Assembly: GCA_035650275.1 (NCBI GenBank)
Contig: DASRHY010000040.1
Coordinates: 9,250-73,249 of the forward strand
From: DASRHY01 sp035650275
Lineage (GTDB): Bacteria; Actinomycetota; Actinomycetes; Propionibacteriales; Kribbellaceae
DNA: 64,000 nucleotides
Direction: 5' to 3'
Both the position numbers and the translations under genes were made by a program. This document shows, piece after piece, positions 1-7,844 of the stretch (its first letter is position 1; each line of letters opens with the position of its first letter). The notes beneath the pieces were generated by a model, which worked only from the letters and a program-made list of their open reading frames with translations, had not been told where the DNA came from and ran no database searches.

Positions 1-63
1 GGGTCTCCTCACCCTTGCCCATGGCAAAATAAAAGCACGACCGTTCGGTCTTCGCAAGGGCTT

Positions 64-420
64 TCAGAGGTAGAGGCCGGTGGCACCGTCCTCGAGGCGC
101 TCGGAGGCGACCGCGTGCAGGTCCCGCTCGCGCAGCAGGACATAGTCGTCACCGCGGACCTCGACCTCGGCGCGGTCCTCCGGGTCGAACAGCACCCGGT
201 CGTTCACCTCGACGCTGCGCACGTTCGCCCCGGTCGCCACCACCTTCGCCCAGGCCAGCCGCTTGCCCATCTGTGCGGTGGCCGGGATCAGGATGCCGGC
301 CGACGACTTGCGCTCGCCGACCTCCGGGTCGAGCGCGACGAGCACCCGGTCGTGCAGCATCCGGATCGGCAGCTTGTCCTCGATCGGCCGCCGCTTCTTG
401 CCCGGGGAGGAAGAGCTCAC
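64..420 (-). CDS. GroES-like co-chaperonin (chaperonin-10 fold)
   Basis: The 118-aa product has the Cpn10 hallmark LHDRVLVALDPE near residue 23 and a mobile-loop-like stretch (SSAGILIP). A segment matching the GroES beta-barrel follows (VNDRVLFDPEDRAEVEVRGDDY). GroES caps the GroEL ring during protein folding in the cytoplasm. The basic N-terminal extension of about 18 residues makes it longer than the usual 95-100 aa. No groEL lies nearby, so it may be a stand-alone paralogue rather than the main GroES. Its GTG start overlaps the stop of the upstream DUF3618 gene (GTGA), so the two are probably translated as a pair. Confidence 0.8.
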   Translation of the reverse strand: MSSSSPGKKRRPIEDKLPIRMLHDRVLVALDPEVGERKSSAGILIPATAQMGKRLAWAKVVATGANVRSVEVNDRVLFDPEDRAEVEVRGDDYVLLRERDLHAVASERLEDGATGLYL

Positions 421-707
421 CGCCGGTTCACCAGCCGGCGGACGAGCAGCAGCAGCACCAGTACGCCGGCGATCGCTCCGGCGACAGAGCCGACCTTCTG
501 TGCGCGCAGACTGCCGTTCTCGTCGAAGATCTGCGACCTGACCCGCTCGACCTGCCTCTTCGCGATGTTGCGCGGGTGCGCCTTGTCGACCAGCTCGTCG
601 ACCGTGGACGCCAGCCGGGCGCGGGTCGCCGCGATCTCGGCCTCGATCTCCTCGGGAGTGAGCGCCTCCGTCGGCTTGGTGGTCGACACCTCTGCCTCCT
701 CGTTCAC
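417..707 (-). CDS. DUF3618 small membrane protein
   Basis: This 96-aa protein fits DUF3618. It has an acidic helical region with the motif EEIEAEIAATRARLASTVDE, then a basic segment, and a single C-terminal membrane helix (about residues 70-90) ending in VRRLVNRR. I chose the GTG at 707 because GAGGGGA lies 6 nt upstream; the frame stays open to 842 but that part looks non-coding. The function of DUF3618 is unknown; in actinobacteria it often accompanies phage-shock or envelope-stress proteins. It overlaps the GroES-like gene by GTGA. Confidence 0.75.
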   Translation of the reverse strand: MNEEAEVSTTKPTEALTPEEIEAEIAATRARLASTVDELVDKAHPRNIAKRQVERVRSQIFDENGSLRAQKVGSVAGAIAGVLVLLLLVRRLVNRR

Positions 708-857
708 GGTCTTCCCCTCAGTCTTGCAGGTCGACGACGACCTTGATGTCGGCCGGGGGCGACCGGTACTCCCGTCATCGCCCGCATGCGACCACTCCAT
801 CGCGGTGCGGCACACTGTGCAAGTCGACCCACACGCGCGCACCGAAAGGGTTCTGCC

Positions 858-1325
858 ATGGCCGCACGCCTGTCCGCCGGGGACAAAGCTCCCGAGTTCA
901 CCCTGTCCGACGCCGACGGCAACAAGGTGTCGCTGGCGGACCTACGCGGCCAGTCCGTGATCGTGTACTTCTACCCGGCCGCGATGACCCCGGGCTGTAC
1001 GACGCAGGCGTGCGACTTCCGCGACTCGCTCGACAGCCTGGCCGCGTCCGGTTACGCCGTGCTCGGCATCTCGCCGGACAAGCCGGAGAAGCTGGCCAAG
1101 TTCCGCGACCGCGATGGGGTGACGTTCCCGCTGCTGAGCGACCCGGACCGGGAGGTGCTGACCGCGTACGGCGCCTACGGCGAGAAGACCATGTACGGGA
1201 AGAAGGTCACCGGCGTGATCCGGTCCACCTTCGTCGTCGACCCGGACGGCGCGGTCAAGCTCGCGCAGTACAACGTCAAGGCGACCGGGCACGTCGCCAA
1301 GCTGCGTCGCGACCTCGGGATCTGA
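858..1325 (+). CDS. bcp: Thioredoxin-dependent peroxiredoxin, BCP/PrxQ type
   Basis: The 155-aa protein is a full-length AhpC/TSA-family peroxiredoxin. The active-site stretch TPGCTTQACDFRD holds the peroxidatic Cys47 and, five residues on, the resolving Cys52. That spacing is typical of the BCP class that forms an intramolecular disulfide and is recycled by thioredoxin. It reduces hydrogen peroxide and organic peroxides in the cytoplasm. The ATG at 858 has GAAAGGG upstream. It is divergent from the DUF3618/GroES pair, with 150 bp between the starts. Confidence 0.93.
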   Translation: MAARLSAGDKAPEFTLSDADGNKVSLADLRGQSVIVYFYPAAMTPGCTTQACDFRDSLDSLAASGYAVLGISPDKPEKLAKFRDRDGVTFPLLSDPDREVLTAYGAYGEKTMYGKKVTGVIRSTFVVDPDGAVKLAQYNVKATGHVAKLRRDLGI

Positions 1326-1386
1326 GGACTCTGCGTTGCTACACCGTTACCGGGCTCACCTGTCGGGATTCCAGTACCGATTTCGG

Positions 1387-1402
1387 TGTGATTTAGGTCA
1401 CA
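1387..1402. promoter_or_regulatory. CRP/GlxR-type operator
   Basis: The 16-mer TGTGATTTAGGTCACA is a perfect dyad (TGTGA-N6-TCACA). It matches both the general CRP consensus and the actinobacterial GlxR/Crp form TGTGA-NNTANN-TCACA. It lies 217 bp upstream of the VWA gene and 61 bp downstream of bcp, so it most likely controls the VWA gene in response to cAMP. Confidence 0.7.
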
Positions 1403-1403
1403 T

Positions 1404-1424
1404 TGTGAGTGAAGCGTACTCACA
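1404..1424. promoter_or_regulatory. Second dyad next to the CRP-like site
   Basis: TGTGAGT and ACTCACA form a perfect 7-bp inverted repeat separated by 7 nt. It begins one base after the CRP-like site ends. It could be a second half of a composite operator or a hairpin in the 5' leader of the VWA gene. No other element could be identified in the rest of the 293-bp gap (1326-1618). Confidence 0.45.
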
Positions 1425-1618
1425 CCTGGTCCGCTGAGCAATCACCCACGGTGAGAATCTGAGCCATTTTCGACCTTAGAAGTCCCATATCGGCCACGGG
1501 GTGTTCGCTGCGCCACATTCTTGCCATCGCATCCGCTGGACGCGAACCTTATGCCTGGCCATGCCTTCCCGGGTAATCTGCGCGCGGCAGCCCGCCTGGG
1601 AGGAGACAAGCCGCCGAT

Positions 1619-3271
1619 ATGGGACGACATTCAGCCGCGGTCACATCGCGTAGCCATCGAGCGTTGATCATGACGCTCTCGGGCCTCGCTGTGCTCGCGA
1701 TCGGTGGCGCCTTCGCGGTCAGCTCGTTCGGTGACGGCGGAGGCGGTGCCGACGACCTCGGCGCGATCGAGTGCGACGAGCCGATCACTGTCACGGTCGC
1801 GGTCGCGCCGGAGCTGCAGCCGCAGGTCGAGTCCGCCGCGAAGACGTTGCACAGCCGGGACGACGGCGGGGCCTGCGCCAACTTCAAGGTGAACAGCACG
1901 ACGCCGGCAGAGGTCGCGTCCGCGGTGTCCACGGGCGATACCGGACGGCCCGACCTGTGGGTCCCGGACTCCTCACTGTGGATGGCGCGCGCCGACGACG
2001 GCGAGTCGGCGCCGGCTGTCGCCGTACCGTCGCTGGCCACCAGCCCGCTGGTCCTGGTCGGCCCCGACAAGGCGCTGGCCAGCACCAGCAGCTGGCTGGG
2101 CGTCTTCACCAGCGCCGAGCCCGCGCTGCTCGACCCGCTCGGCACAGCGACCGGCACCGGCACTCTGCTCGCGATCCAGTCGGAGCGGGCCAAGACCGGC
2201 ATGTCGGACGCCCAGATCGGCCAGGTCCTGGTCCCGCTGGCGCAGAAGTACGGCTCGATGCCCAAGCCGTACACCGACGTGGACGGCCTGTTCACCAAGG
2301 CCGCCCTCGCCGACAGCCGCACCGTCGTACCGGCGACCGAGCAGGCGTTCGTCGCGTTCCAGCAGAAGCGGCCGGACTCCGGACTGCGCGCGGTCGTTCC
2401 CGGCACCGGCACTCTGGTGTTCGACTACCCGATGCTGGTCACCGCCAAGGAGAACGGCCAGAAGGTCACCGAGGCCGGCAAGCGGCTGGCGCAGGAGCTG
2501 CGGTCCGACGCCTCCGCCCGCGCACTCGACGCGGCCGGGTTCCGGGCCGCGACCGGCGAGCCGCTCAGCGGCGGCCGCGGTGTCGGCAACCTGGCGCTGC
2601 TGCCGAAGCCGGCTGCCGACGTCGCCCAGAAGACGTTGCGGCAGTGGGCGACGCTCGCGCTGTCCTCGCACTCGCTCGCGGTGATCGACGCGTCGTCGTC
2701 GATGCTGACCAAGGTCGGCGACAAGACCTGGATGGACCTCACCGCGGAGGCGGCGCAGGCCGGACTCGCGCTGTTCCCGAACAACTCCCAGCTCGGGCTG
2801 TGGGCGATCTCCACCAAGCTCAGCGGCGACAACCGCGACTGGGCCCCACTCTTGCCGATCCGCCGCCTGGACGCGAAGGTGGGCAGCGGCGACCAGCGCC
2901 AGGAGATGCTCAAGGCGCTGAGCGGCCTGAAGGGCCAGGTCGGCGGCCCGACCGGCCTGTACAGCGCGGCGATCGCGGCGTACCGGACCGTGCAGGACAG
3001 CTACGACCCCCGGTCGGTCAACGCGGTGATGATCTTCACCGACGGGTACAGCACCGACACCGGCGACCTGAGCCTGGACGACACCCTCACCACGCTGCAG
3101 CGGCTGCGCGACCCGGCCCGGCCGGTCCGGCTGATCGCGATCGGGATGGGCCCGAACGTCGACGCGCCGGCACTGGAGAAGATCGCCCGGACCACCGGCG
3201 GCAGCAGCTACGTGGCCCGCGACCCGGCCGACATCAAGAAGGTCTTCATCGACGCCCTGCAGAACCGCTGA
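1619..3271 (+). CDS. Secreted/membrane-anchored binding-protein and von Willebrand A fusion protein
   Basis: The 550-aa protein starts with a basic region and one membrane helix (about residues 18-36), then a Gly/Asp linker. Residues ~45-320 resemble an extracellular solute-binding domain. Residues ~350-548 form a VWA domain with the metal-dependent adhesion motif DASSS at 357-361. VWA domains bind partner proteins or matrix through a divalent metal. GGAGGAG lies upstream of the ATG. A consensus CRP/GlxR site precedes it, so cAMP control is likely. The ligand is unknown. Confidence 0.82.
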   Translation: MGRHSAAVTSRSHRALIMTLSGLAVLAIGGAFAVSSFGDGGGGADDLGAIECDEPITVTVAVAPELQPQVESAAKTLHSRDDGGACANFKVNSTTPAEVASAVSTGDTGRPDLWVPDSSLWMARADDGESAPAVAVPSLATSPLVLVGPDKALASTSSWLGVFTSAEPALLDPLGTATGTGTLLAIQSERAKTGMSDAQIGQVLVPLAQKYGSMPKPYTDVDGLFTKAALADSRTVVPATEQAFVAFQQKRPDSGLRAVVPGTGTLVFDYPMLVTAKENGQKVTEAGKRLAQELRSDASARALDAAGFRAATGEPLSGGRGVGNLALLPKPAADVAQKTLRQWATLALSSHSLAVIDASSSMLTKVGDKTWMDLTAEAAQAGLALFPNNSQLGLWAISTKLSGDNRDWAPLLPIRRLDAKVGSGDQRQEMLKALSGLKGQVGGPTGLYSAAIAAYRTVQDSYDPRSVNAVMIFTDGYSTDTGDLSLDDTLTTLQRLRDPARPVRLIAIGMGPNVDAPALEKIARTTGGSSYVARDPADIKKVFIDALQNR

Positions 3272-3299
3272 CCAGCGGCCCTAGGATTGGTGTTCGCAG

Positions 3300-3380
3300 G
3301 CCAGAGTGGTGGAACGGCAGACACGCCGGCTTTAGGTGCCGGTGCCTTCGGGTGTGAGGGTTCGAGTCCCTCCTCTGGCA
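3300..3380 (+). tRNA. tRNA-Leu (anticodon UAG)
   Basis: The acceptor stem GCCAGAG (3300-3306) pairs with CTCTGGC (3373-3379), followed by discriminator A. The anticodon stem CCGGC/GCCGG encloses the loop TTTAGGT, so the anticodon is UAG. A long variable arm (TGCCTTCGGGTGT region) marks a class II tRNA, as expected for leucine. The T arm carries GTTCGAGTC. The genome does not encode a full CCA tail (ACCG follows). Confidence 0.96.
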
Positions 3381-3395
3381 CCGCTGACATCCGCG

Positions 3396-4016
3396 CTACG
3401 GGTGCGGAGTCCGCGCCATGTCCTCGGACGCCATTGCGTCGAGCGAAGACAGGTAGGCCGTGCCGCGGGGGCTCAGGCGGTAGCCGATCTTGAGGCTGTA
3501 GGTGAGGCCGAGGTTCTTCAGCTTGCGGACATCGATCTTGAACGGCTTGGTCTCCCGGCCCAGCTGCTCGGCCAGGTCCGGCGCGCGTCGCTCGGGCTGT
3601 GCCGCGATGATCCGCAGCGTGGCCTCCGTCCACGCCCCGTGCGATGCGGCCGCGTCATACCGGTCGAGCCGGCGCCGGATCTCGGCCAGGTCGTCCGGGC
3701 CGAGGTCGTCGTCCGCGGCGAGCAGCTCGCGGGCGTCCGGGTCGGTGGCCAGGTGGAACCTGATCCGGTAGAGCGGGTACGACGCGTCGCCGCGGTCGTC
3801 CGCACGGACCGCGTCGGCGTTCGCCCGGCCCGCGGCCCGGGCGTCCTTGTCGGTGATCCGCGACGGCGCCACCCGATCGACGGCATCGACGCGGACCCGG
3901 CCGGCGTTGGTGCGGTAGTCCCGGCCGGCGACCACCCGCGGCCGTTCCCAGCGCCGGAACGCGACCGTGATCTCGCCGTTCGCGACGGCCCTGAAGTCCT
4001 TCCCCGCGAACCGCAT
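3396..4016 (-). CDS. ASCH-domain protein with C-terminal helical region
   Basis: The 206-aa protein begins with an ASCH-like domain (residues ~1-90): a small beta-barrel with FRRWERPRVVAGRDY, then a VDAVDRV strand and ITDKDARAAG. This is the family's conserved pattern. The C-terminal half (~125-205) looks helical, possibly winged-helix. ASCH domains are thought to bind RNA; some relatives are nucleases or amidohydrolases. The ATG at 4016 has GAGGGGAGAGGG upstream. A perfect 56-bp palindrome begins 15 bp upstream of the start. Confidence 0.6.
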   Translation of the reverse strand: MRFAGKDFRAVANGEITVAFRRWERPRVVAGRDYRTNAGRVRVDAVDRVAPSRITDKDARAAGRANADAVRADDRGDASYPLYRIRFHLATDPDARELLAADDDLGPDDLAEIRRRLDRYDAAASHGAWTEATLRIIAAQPERRAPDLAEQLGRETKPFKIDVRKLKNLGLTYSLKIGYRLSPRGTAYLSSLDAMASEDMARTPHP

Positions 4017-4030
4017 CCCTCTCCCCTCAG

Positions 4031-4086
4031 GTGTGTGCGCGGATCGCCAAGGATCGGGCCCGATCCTTGGCGATCCGCGCACACAC
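4031..4086. terminator. Perfect 56-bp palindrome behind rdgB
   Basis: Bases 4031-4058 are the exact reverse complement of 4059-4086, centred on GGGCCC with no loop. The element lies between the stop of rdgB (4092, minus strand) and the start of the ASCH gene (4016, minus strand). RNA from it would fold into a 26-28 bp hairpin, so it probably terminates the rph-rdgB transcript. No U-tract follows. The perfection and lack of a loop are unusual for a bacterial terminator. Confidence 0.65.
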
Positions 4087-4091
4087 TGCCG

Positions 4092-4694
4092 TCATGCCAG
4101 GGTCTCGGCGACCAGCGGGGCGATGGCGCGCAGCGCCTTGCCGCGGTGGCTGAGCTTGTCCTTCTCCTCCGGAGGCAGCTCGGCCGACGTCACGTCGTAC
4201 CCGGCCGGGACGAACAGCGGGTCGTACCCGAAGCCGCCGTCGCCGCGCAGCTCCCGGATCACCACGCCAGGCATGTCACCGGACACCACGTCCTCCGTGC
4301 CGTCCGGCCGGCAGAACGCGACCGCGGCGATGAACGCCGCACCCCGCCGCTCGTCCGGTACGTCGTTCAGCTGGGCGAGCAGCAACGCGTTGTTCGCCGC
4401 GTCGTCCTTGCCCGGCCCGGCCCAGCGCGCGGACAGCACGCCGGGCATCCCGTTCAGCGCATCCACGCACAGCCCGCTGTCGTCCGCGAGCGCGGGCAGC
4501 CCGGTCGCCGCCACCGCGGCCCGGGCCTTCAGCAGCGCGTTCCCCGCGAACGTCGGCTCGGTCTCGGCCGGCTCGTCGTACGACTCGACGTCGTCCAGAC
4601 CGAGCACCTCGAGGTCCGTCACCTCGGGTTCGAGGATCCGGCGCAGCTCGACCAGCTTCTTCGCGTTGTGGGTCGCGAGCAGCACCTTGGTCAT
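4092..4694 (-). CDS. rdgB: XTP/dITP diphosphatase (RdgB/HAM1)
   Basis: The 200-aa enzyme shows the family's N-terminal ATHNAKK (residues 7-13), TFAGNALLKA, the metal/substrate motif LADDSGL near residue 70, and GFGYDPLFVP near 150. It hydrolyses deaminated purine triphosphates (XTP, dITP, ITP) to monophosphates, keeping them out of DNA and RNA. Its ATG overlaps the rph stop (ATGA), so both are on one transcript. The rph-rdgB pairing is common in actinobacteria. Confidence 0.95.
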   Translation of the reverse strand: MTKVLLATHNAKKLVELRRILEPEVTDLEVLGLDDVESYDEPAETEPTFAGNALLKARAAVAATGLPALADDSGLCVDALNGMPGVLSARWAGPGKDDAANNALLLAQLNDVPDERRGAAFIAAVAFCRPDGTEDVVSGDMPGVVIRELRGDGGFGYDPLFVPAGYDVTSAELPPEEKDKLSHRGKALRAIAPLVAETLA

Positions 4695-5434
4695 CGGGCG
4701 AGTGCCTCGTGCTGCAGCCGGGTCAGCTCGGCACAACCTGCGATGCCGAGATCGAGGATGCCGTCCAGCAGCTTGCGGTCGAACGGCTCCCCCTCGGCGG
4801 TGCCCTGCACCTCGACGAACCGGCCGTCCCCGGTGAGCACCATGTTCATGTCCGTCTCGGCCCGGACGTCCTCGTCGTAGTCGAGGTCGAGCAGCGCGGT
4901 CCCGTCCACGATGCCCGCGGACACCGCCGCCACCGAGCCGGTCAGCGGCTCACCCTTGAGCGCCTTGCGGTCGCGCAGGTACGAGACCGCGTCCGCCAGG
5001 GCCACGTAAGCGCCGGTGATCGCGGCCGTGCGGGTGCCGCCGTCGGCCTGGAGCACGTCGCAGTCCAGCAGGATCGTGTTCTCGCCGAGCGCCCTGTAGT
5101 CCACGACGGCGCGCAGCGAGCGCCCGATCAGCCGGGAGATCTCGTGCGTCCGGCCGCCGATCCGGCCCTTCACCGACTCGCGGTCCGAGCGGGTGTTGGT
5201 TGACCGCGGCAACATCGCGTACTCGGCCGAGACCCAGCCCAGGCCGGAGCCCTTCCGCCACCGCGGTACCCCCTCGGTGACGCTCGCGGCGCACAGCACC
5301 CGGGTCTTGCCGAACTCGATCAGCACCGACCCCTCGGCGTGCTCGAGCCAGCGCCGGGTGATCGTCACCGGGCGGAGCTGGTCGGGGGCGCGGCCGTCGC
5401 CGCGGCGGGTCTGGTCAGGCGTCTGGTCATTCAC
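4691..5434 (-). CDS. rph: Ribonuclease PH
   Basis: The 247-aa protein matches RNase PH throughout: RPVTITRRWLEHAEGSVLIE at the N-terminus, SAEYAMLPRSTNTR, GRIGGRTHEISRLIGRSLRA and LDCDVLQADGGTRTAAITGAY. It trims tRNA 3' ends with phosphate, releasing nucleoside diphosphates. The start is a GTG at 5434 with only a weak ribosome site. It overlaps rdgB by four bases. Confidence 0.96.
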   Translation of the reverse strand: MNDQTPDQTRRGDGRAPDQLRPVTITRRWLEHAEGSVLIEFGKTRVLCAASVTEGVPRWRKGSGLGWVSAEYAMLPRSTNTRSDRESVKGRIGGRTHEISRLIGRSLRAVVDYRALGENTILLDCDVLQADGGTRTAAITGAYVALADAVSYLRDRKALKGEPLTGSVAAVSAGIVDGTALLDLDYDEDVRAETDMNMVLTGDGRFVEVQGTAEGEPFDRKLLDGILDLGIAGCAELTRLQHEALAR

Positions 5435-5452
5435 ACCCGCACACTACCGAGG

Positions 5453-5492
5453 CCGGATCCGCCGCCCAGCCGTGGCCGGGCGGCGGATCCGG
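5453..5492 (-). terminator. Strong hairpin terminator behind the PhoX-like gene
   Basis: CCGGATCCGCCGCCC (5453-5467) and GGGCGGCGGATCCGG (5478-5492) form a perfect 15-bp stem with a 10-nt loop. It sits 4 nt past the PhoX-like stop (5497, minus strand) and before the rph start (5434), so it insulates the rph-rdgB operon. There is no T-run, as is usual in high-GC actinobacteria. Confidence 0.8.
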
Positions 5493-5496
5493 GTGG

Positions 5497-6876
5497 TCAC
5501 AGGGAGCCGCGCCGCCAGGGACCGGTGATCGCGAAGGTGATGCCCGGGGTCTGCGCGTTCGCGAACAGCCAGTTCCCGTTCCTCGGCTCGAACGTCGACC
5601 CGCACCACTCCGACCCGGCATAGTTGCCGGGCGCCACGGTCTTGCCCGGTACCCCGCCGGCCGGGATCACGATCTGATTCAGCGCGAACAGGAAGATCTC
5701 ACCGTCGGTGGTCAGGCCGTGCAGATACTCGGACTCGCTGCCGTCCTCGCACAGCACGATGCCGCCACGCGGGCTGACCGAGATGTTGTCCGGGTTGTTC
5801 AGCACCGACGCGTCCGGGGACGCGAACAGCACCCGCATCGTCTCGCCCGCCGGGTCGTACTCGAAGACCTGACCCTGGCCCTTCGGCCCGCCGCTCGTCG
5901 ACACCACGTAGCAGCGGTCGTTGCCCCACCAGGCGCCTTCCAGCCGGCGGAACACCGCACCGCCCTTCGCGATGCCCTGCTGCACCGTCGAGGTCGTACC
6001 GGGCGCCGGGTCCGGCTGGTCGATGGTGACCCAGCTGGTCTCGTACTCGGTGCCGGTCCCGTCGGCGTACGTCGAGTAGGAGCCGCCTGCGTCGGACCCG
6101 ATCACCAGCATCTGCAGCGTGCCGCCCTGGGCCAGCGCGCCGGGCTTGCTCGGCAGGTAGCGGTAGAGCCCGGACGGGGTGGCGTCCTCGGTGAGGTAGA
6201 CGATGCCGGTGCCCGGGTCGACCGCGATCGCCTCGTGTGCGAACCGGCCCATCGCCTTGATCGGCGCCGGGTCGCCGTACCCGTCGTACGGCACCTCGAA
6301 CACGTACCCGTGCCGGACGCCGTTCGCCGCCACGGCGGTGGTCTCCTCGCAGCTGAGCCAGCTGCCCCACGGCGTCGGGCCGCCCGCGCAGTTGTTGTTG
6401 GTCCCGGCCAGGCTGGCCCGGGACTCGAGGAACTCGCCGGCGTCCGGGTCGAACACCAGTGTGCTGGTGCCGCCGCCGAGCAGCGGGTTGTACGACGGGC
6501 TGGCGAACGCACCGCTCGCCGACGACACCTCGTGGTTGCGCACCAGCGCGACCTTGCCGTCCGGGCGCCGGAACGCCGCCATCCCGTCGTGCGCCCGCGG
6601 CGTCGCGATCCCGTCGGCCATCCGGTCACCGGTCCAGCCGTAGGTGAGGTACTCGAACCCGCGGGGCAGCGCGATCAGCTCCAGGCCGGTGGTGTGGTCC
6701 TTGGCCGGGTACAGCGGACCGTAGTCGGGGCTCGAGGGCCGCTTCGACATCGGCGCCGCTCCCGCCGTACGGGCGCCGAGGGCCTCCAGCGGCCCCAGGG
6801 CGGCGAGGGCGGCGGCCGTCAGCACGCCGCGGTTGAGGAACTGCCTGCGGCCGAGGCCGCCTGCTGTGTCGGACAC
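5497..6876 (-). CDS. Tat-exported PhoX-like (DUF839) protein
   Basis: The 459-aa protein carries a twin-arginine signal (GRRQFLNRG at 9-17, hydrophobic stretch, Ala-rich cleavage region near 42). The mature part fits the DUF839/PhoX beta-propeller group: RNHE near residue 115, GTNNNCAGGPTPWGSW and SCEET, then DNISVSPRGGIVLCEDG near 375. The PhoX class are Ca/Fe-dependent secreted alkaline phosphatases, but activity here is inferred from family only. The GTG at 6876 has AAGGAG upstream. It is followed by a strong terminator. Confidence 0.85.
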   Translation of the reverse strand: MSDTAGGLGRRQFLNRGVLTAAALAALGPLEALGARTAGAAPMSKRPSSPDYGPLYPAKDHTTGLELIALPRGFEYLTYGWTGDRMADGIATPRAHDGMAAFRRPDGKVALVRNHEVSSASGAFASPSYNPLLGGGTSTLVFDPDAGEFLESRASLAGTNNNCAGGPTPWGSWLSCEETTAVAANGVRHGYVFEVPYDGYGDPAPIKAMGRFAHEAIAVDPGTGIVYLTEDATPSGLYRYLPSKPGALAQGGTLQMLVIGSDAGGSYSTYADGTGTEYETSWVTIDQPDPAPGTTSTVQQGIAKGGAVFRRLEGAWWGNDRCYVVSTSGGPKGQGQVFEYDPAGETMRVLFASPDASVLNNPDNISVSPRGGIVLCEDGSESEYLHGLTTDGEIFLFALNQIVIPAGGVPGKTVAPGNYAGSEWCGSTFEPRNGNWLFANAQTPGITFAITGPWRRGSL

Positions 6877-6920
6877 CTGGTTCTCCTTGGGTAGGGCGGT
6901 TGATGTTTCCCCGAGTCCTG

Positions 6921-7745
6921 TCAGGCCGCGGACGGCTCCCGTTTGCGCAACGACGTGCGCGCCTCGCTGACCGCCATCCGGGCCGCCCAGGGCGCCAGGT
7001 CGCGGGCCCGGCGGCCGACCCAGGGCGCGCCCTCGCGGAGCATCCAGACCGCGTCGCCCCACGGCGTCGGCGGGCTCTGCGCGTCGCACTCCAGCGATGG
7101 CGGCTCGGCGATCGGGAACCCGCATCCGGCCAGCCGGTCGGCGAACACCCGGGCCAGCATGCGGTGCCCGCGCTCGCCGGGATGCAGCCGGTCGATGGAC
7201 CAGAACTGCCGGCTGTACACCTCCGGGCAGTCCGCCAGGTCGACCCGGATCCCGCCGTACGTCGCGTACAGGTCGTCGTACGCCGCGTTCACCAGCTCGA
7301 GCCGGCGCCACAGCGGCCGGCGCAGCCAGGCCGGCAGCCCGAAGACGAGCCCGTGGTCGTGGAACCGCACCGTCAGCAGCAACGCCCCGCGCCGGGTCAG
7401 CTCGGCGGCGCACTCGTGCAGGCAGTCGCGGACCTGCAGCGGGTCGAAGGTGGACCGCATGGTGTCGTTCACCCCGACGATCAGCGAGGCCAGGTCGACC
7501 CGGTCGCCGCCGCTCGACGGCAGCTGGCCGGCGGCCACCTGCGGCGCGGTCGCGCCCGAGCTGGCGAGGTTGGTGAACGTCACGGTCTGCGAGCTGTTCA
7601 GGGCCTCGGCCAGCAGTGCGGCCCAGCCGCGCCAGCCCTGCCCGGGAAGGGCCCCGGCGCCGGTCCTGGACACCTCCTTGCCACCCAGCGGGTCGCCGAC
7701 GCCCACGGTGGTCGAGTCACCCAGCGCCACGAAGTGCAGGCTCAC
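6921..7745 (-). CDS. SGNH/GDSL-family hydrolase
   Basis: The 274-aa protein has the SGNH blocks: ALGDST with nucleophile Ser11, an SGAT glycine block near 63, GVND at 91-94, and the Asp-His pair in DRLHPG (Asp185, His188). It is expected to be an ester or lipid hydrolase. No signal peptide is visible, so it is probably cytoplasmic. The GTG start at 7745 is divergent from the Gfo/Idh/MocA gene, with 99 bp between them. Confidence 0.88.
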   Translation of the reverse strand: MSLHFVALGDSTTVGVGDPLGGKEVSRTGAGALPGQGWRGWAALLAEALNSSQTVTFTNLASSGATAPQVAAGQLPSSGGDRVDLASLIVGVNDTMRSTFDPLQVRDCLHECAAELTRRGALLLTVRFHDHGLVFGLPAWLRRPLWRRLELVNAAYDDLYATYGGIRVDLADCPEVYSRQFWSIDRLHPGERGHRMLARVFADRLAGCGFPIAEPPSLECDAQSPPTPWGDAVWMLREGAPWVGRRARDLAPWAARMAVSEARTSLRKREPSAA

Positions 7746-7844
7746 GTTCCCTCACGGTGGCGTGGATCGACGGGCACGTGGTGATGATGAGATGACGGGC
7801 CGGGCAACGCTCGGCCAACAACGACACGCAGGGGCTGGTACGCG

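Noticed and set aside
12..60. CCCTTGC/GCAAGGG dyad at the window start
   Set aside because: Only 7 bp with a 35-nt loop; too weak to call a terminator, although it lies just behind the GroES-like gene.
1326..1618. c-di-AMP (ydaO-type) riboswitch in the leader of the VWA gene
   Set aside because: The leader is long and the context would fit, but I could not align the conserved riboswitch cores. A covariance-model search would decide it.
4031..4086. Insertion-sequence end or integration scar
   Set aside because: No transposase, target duplication or second copy is visible in the window.
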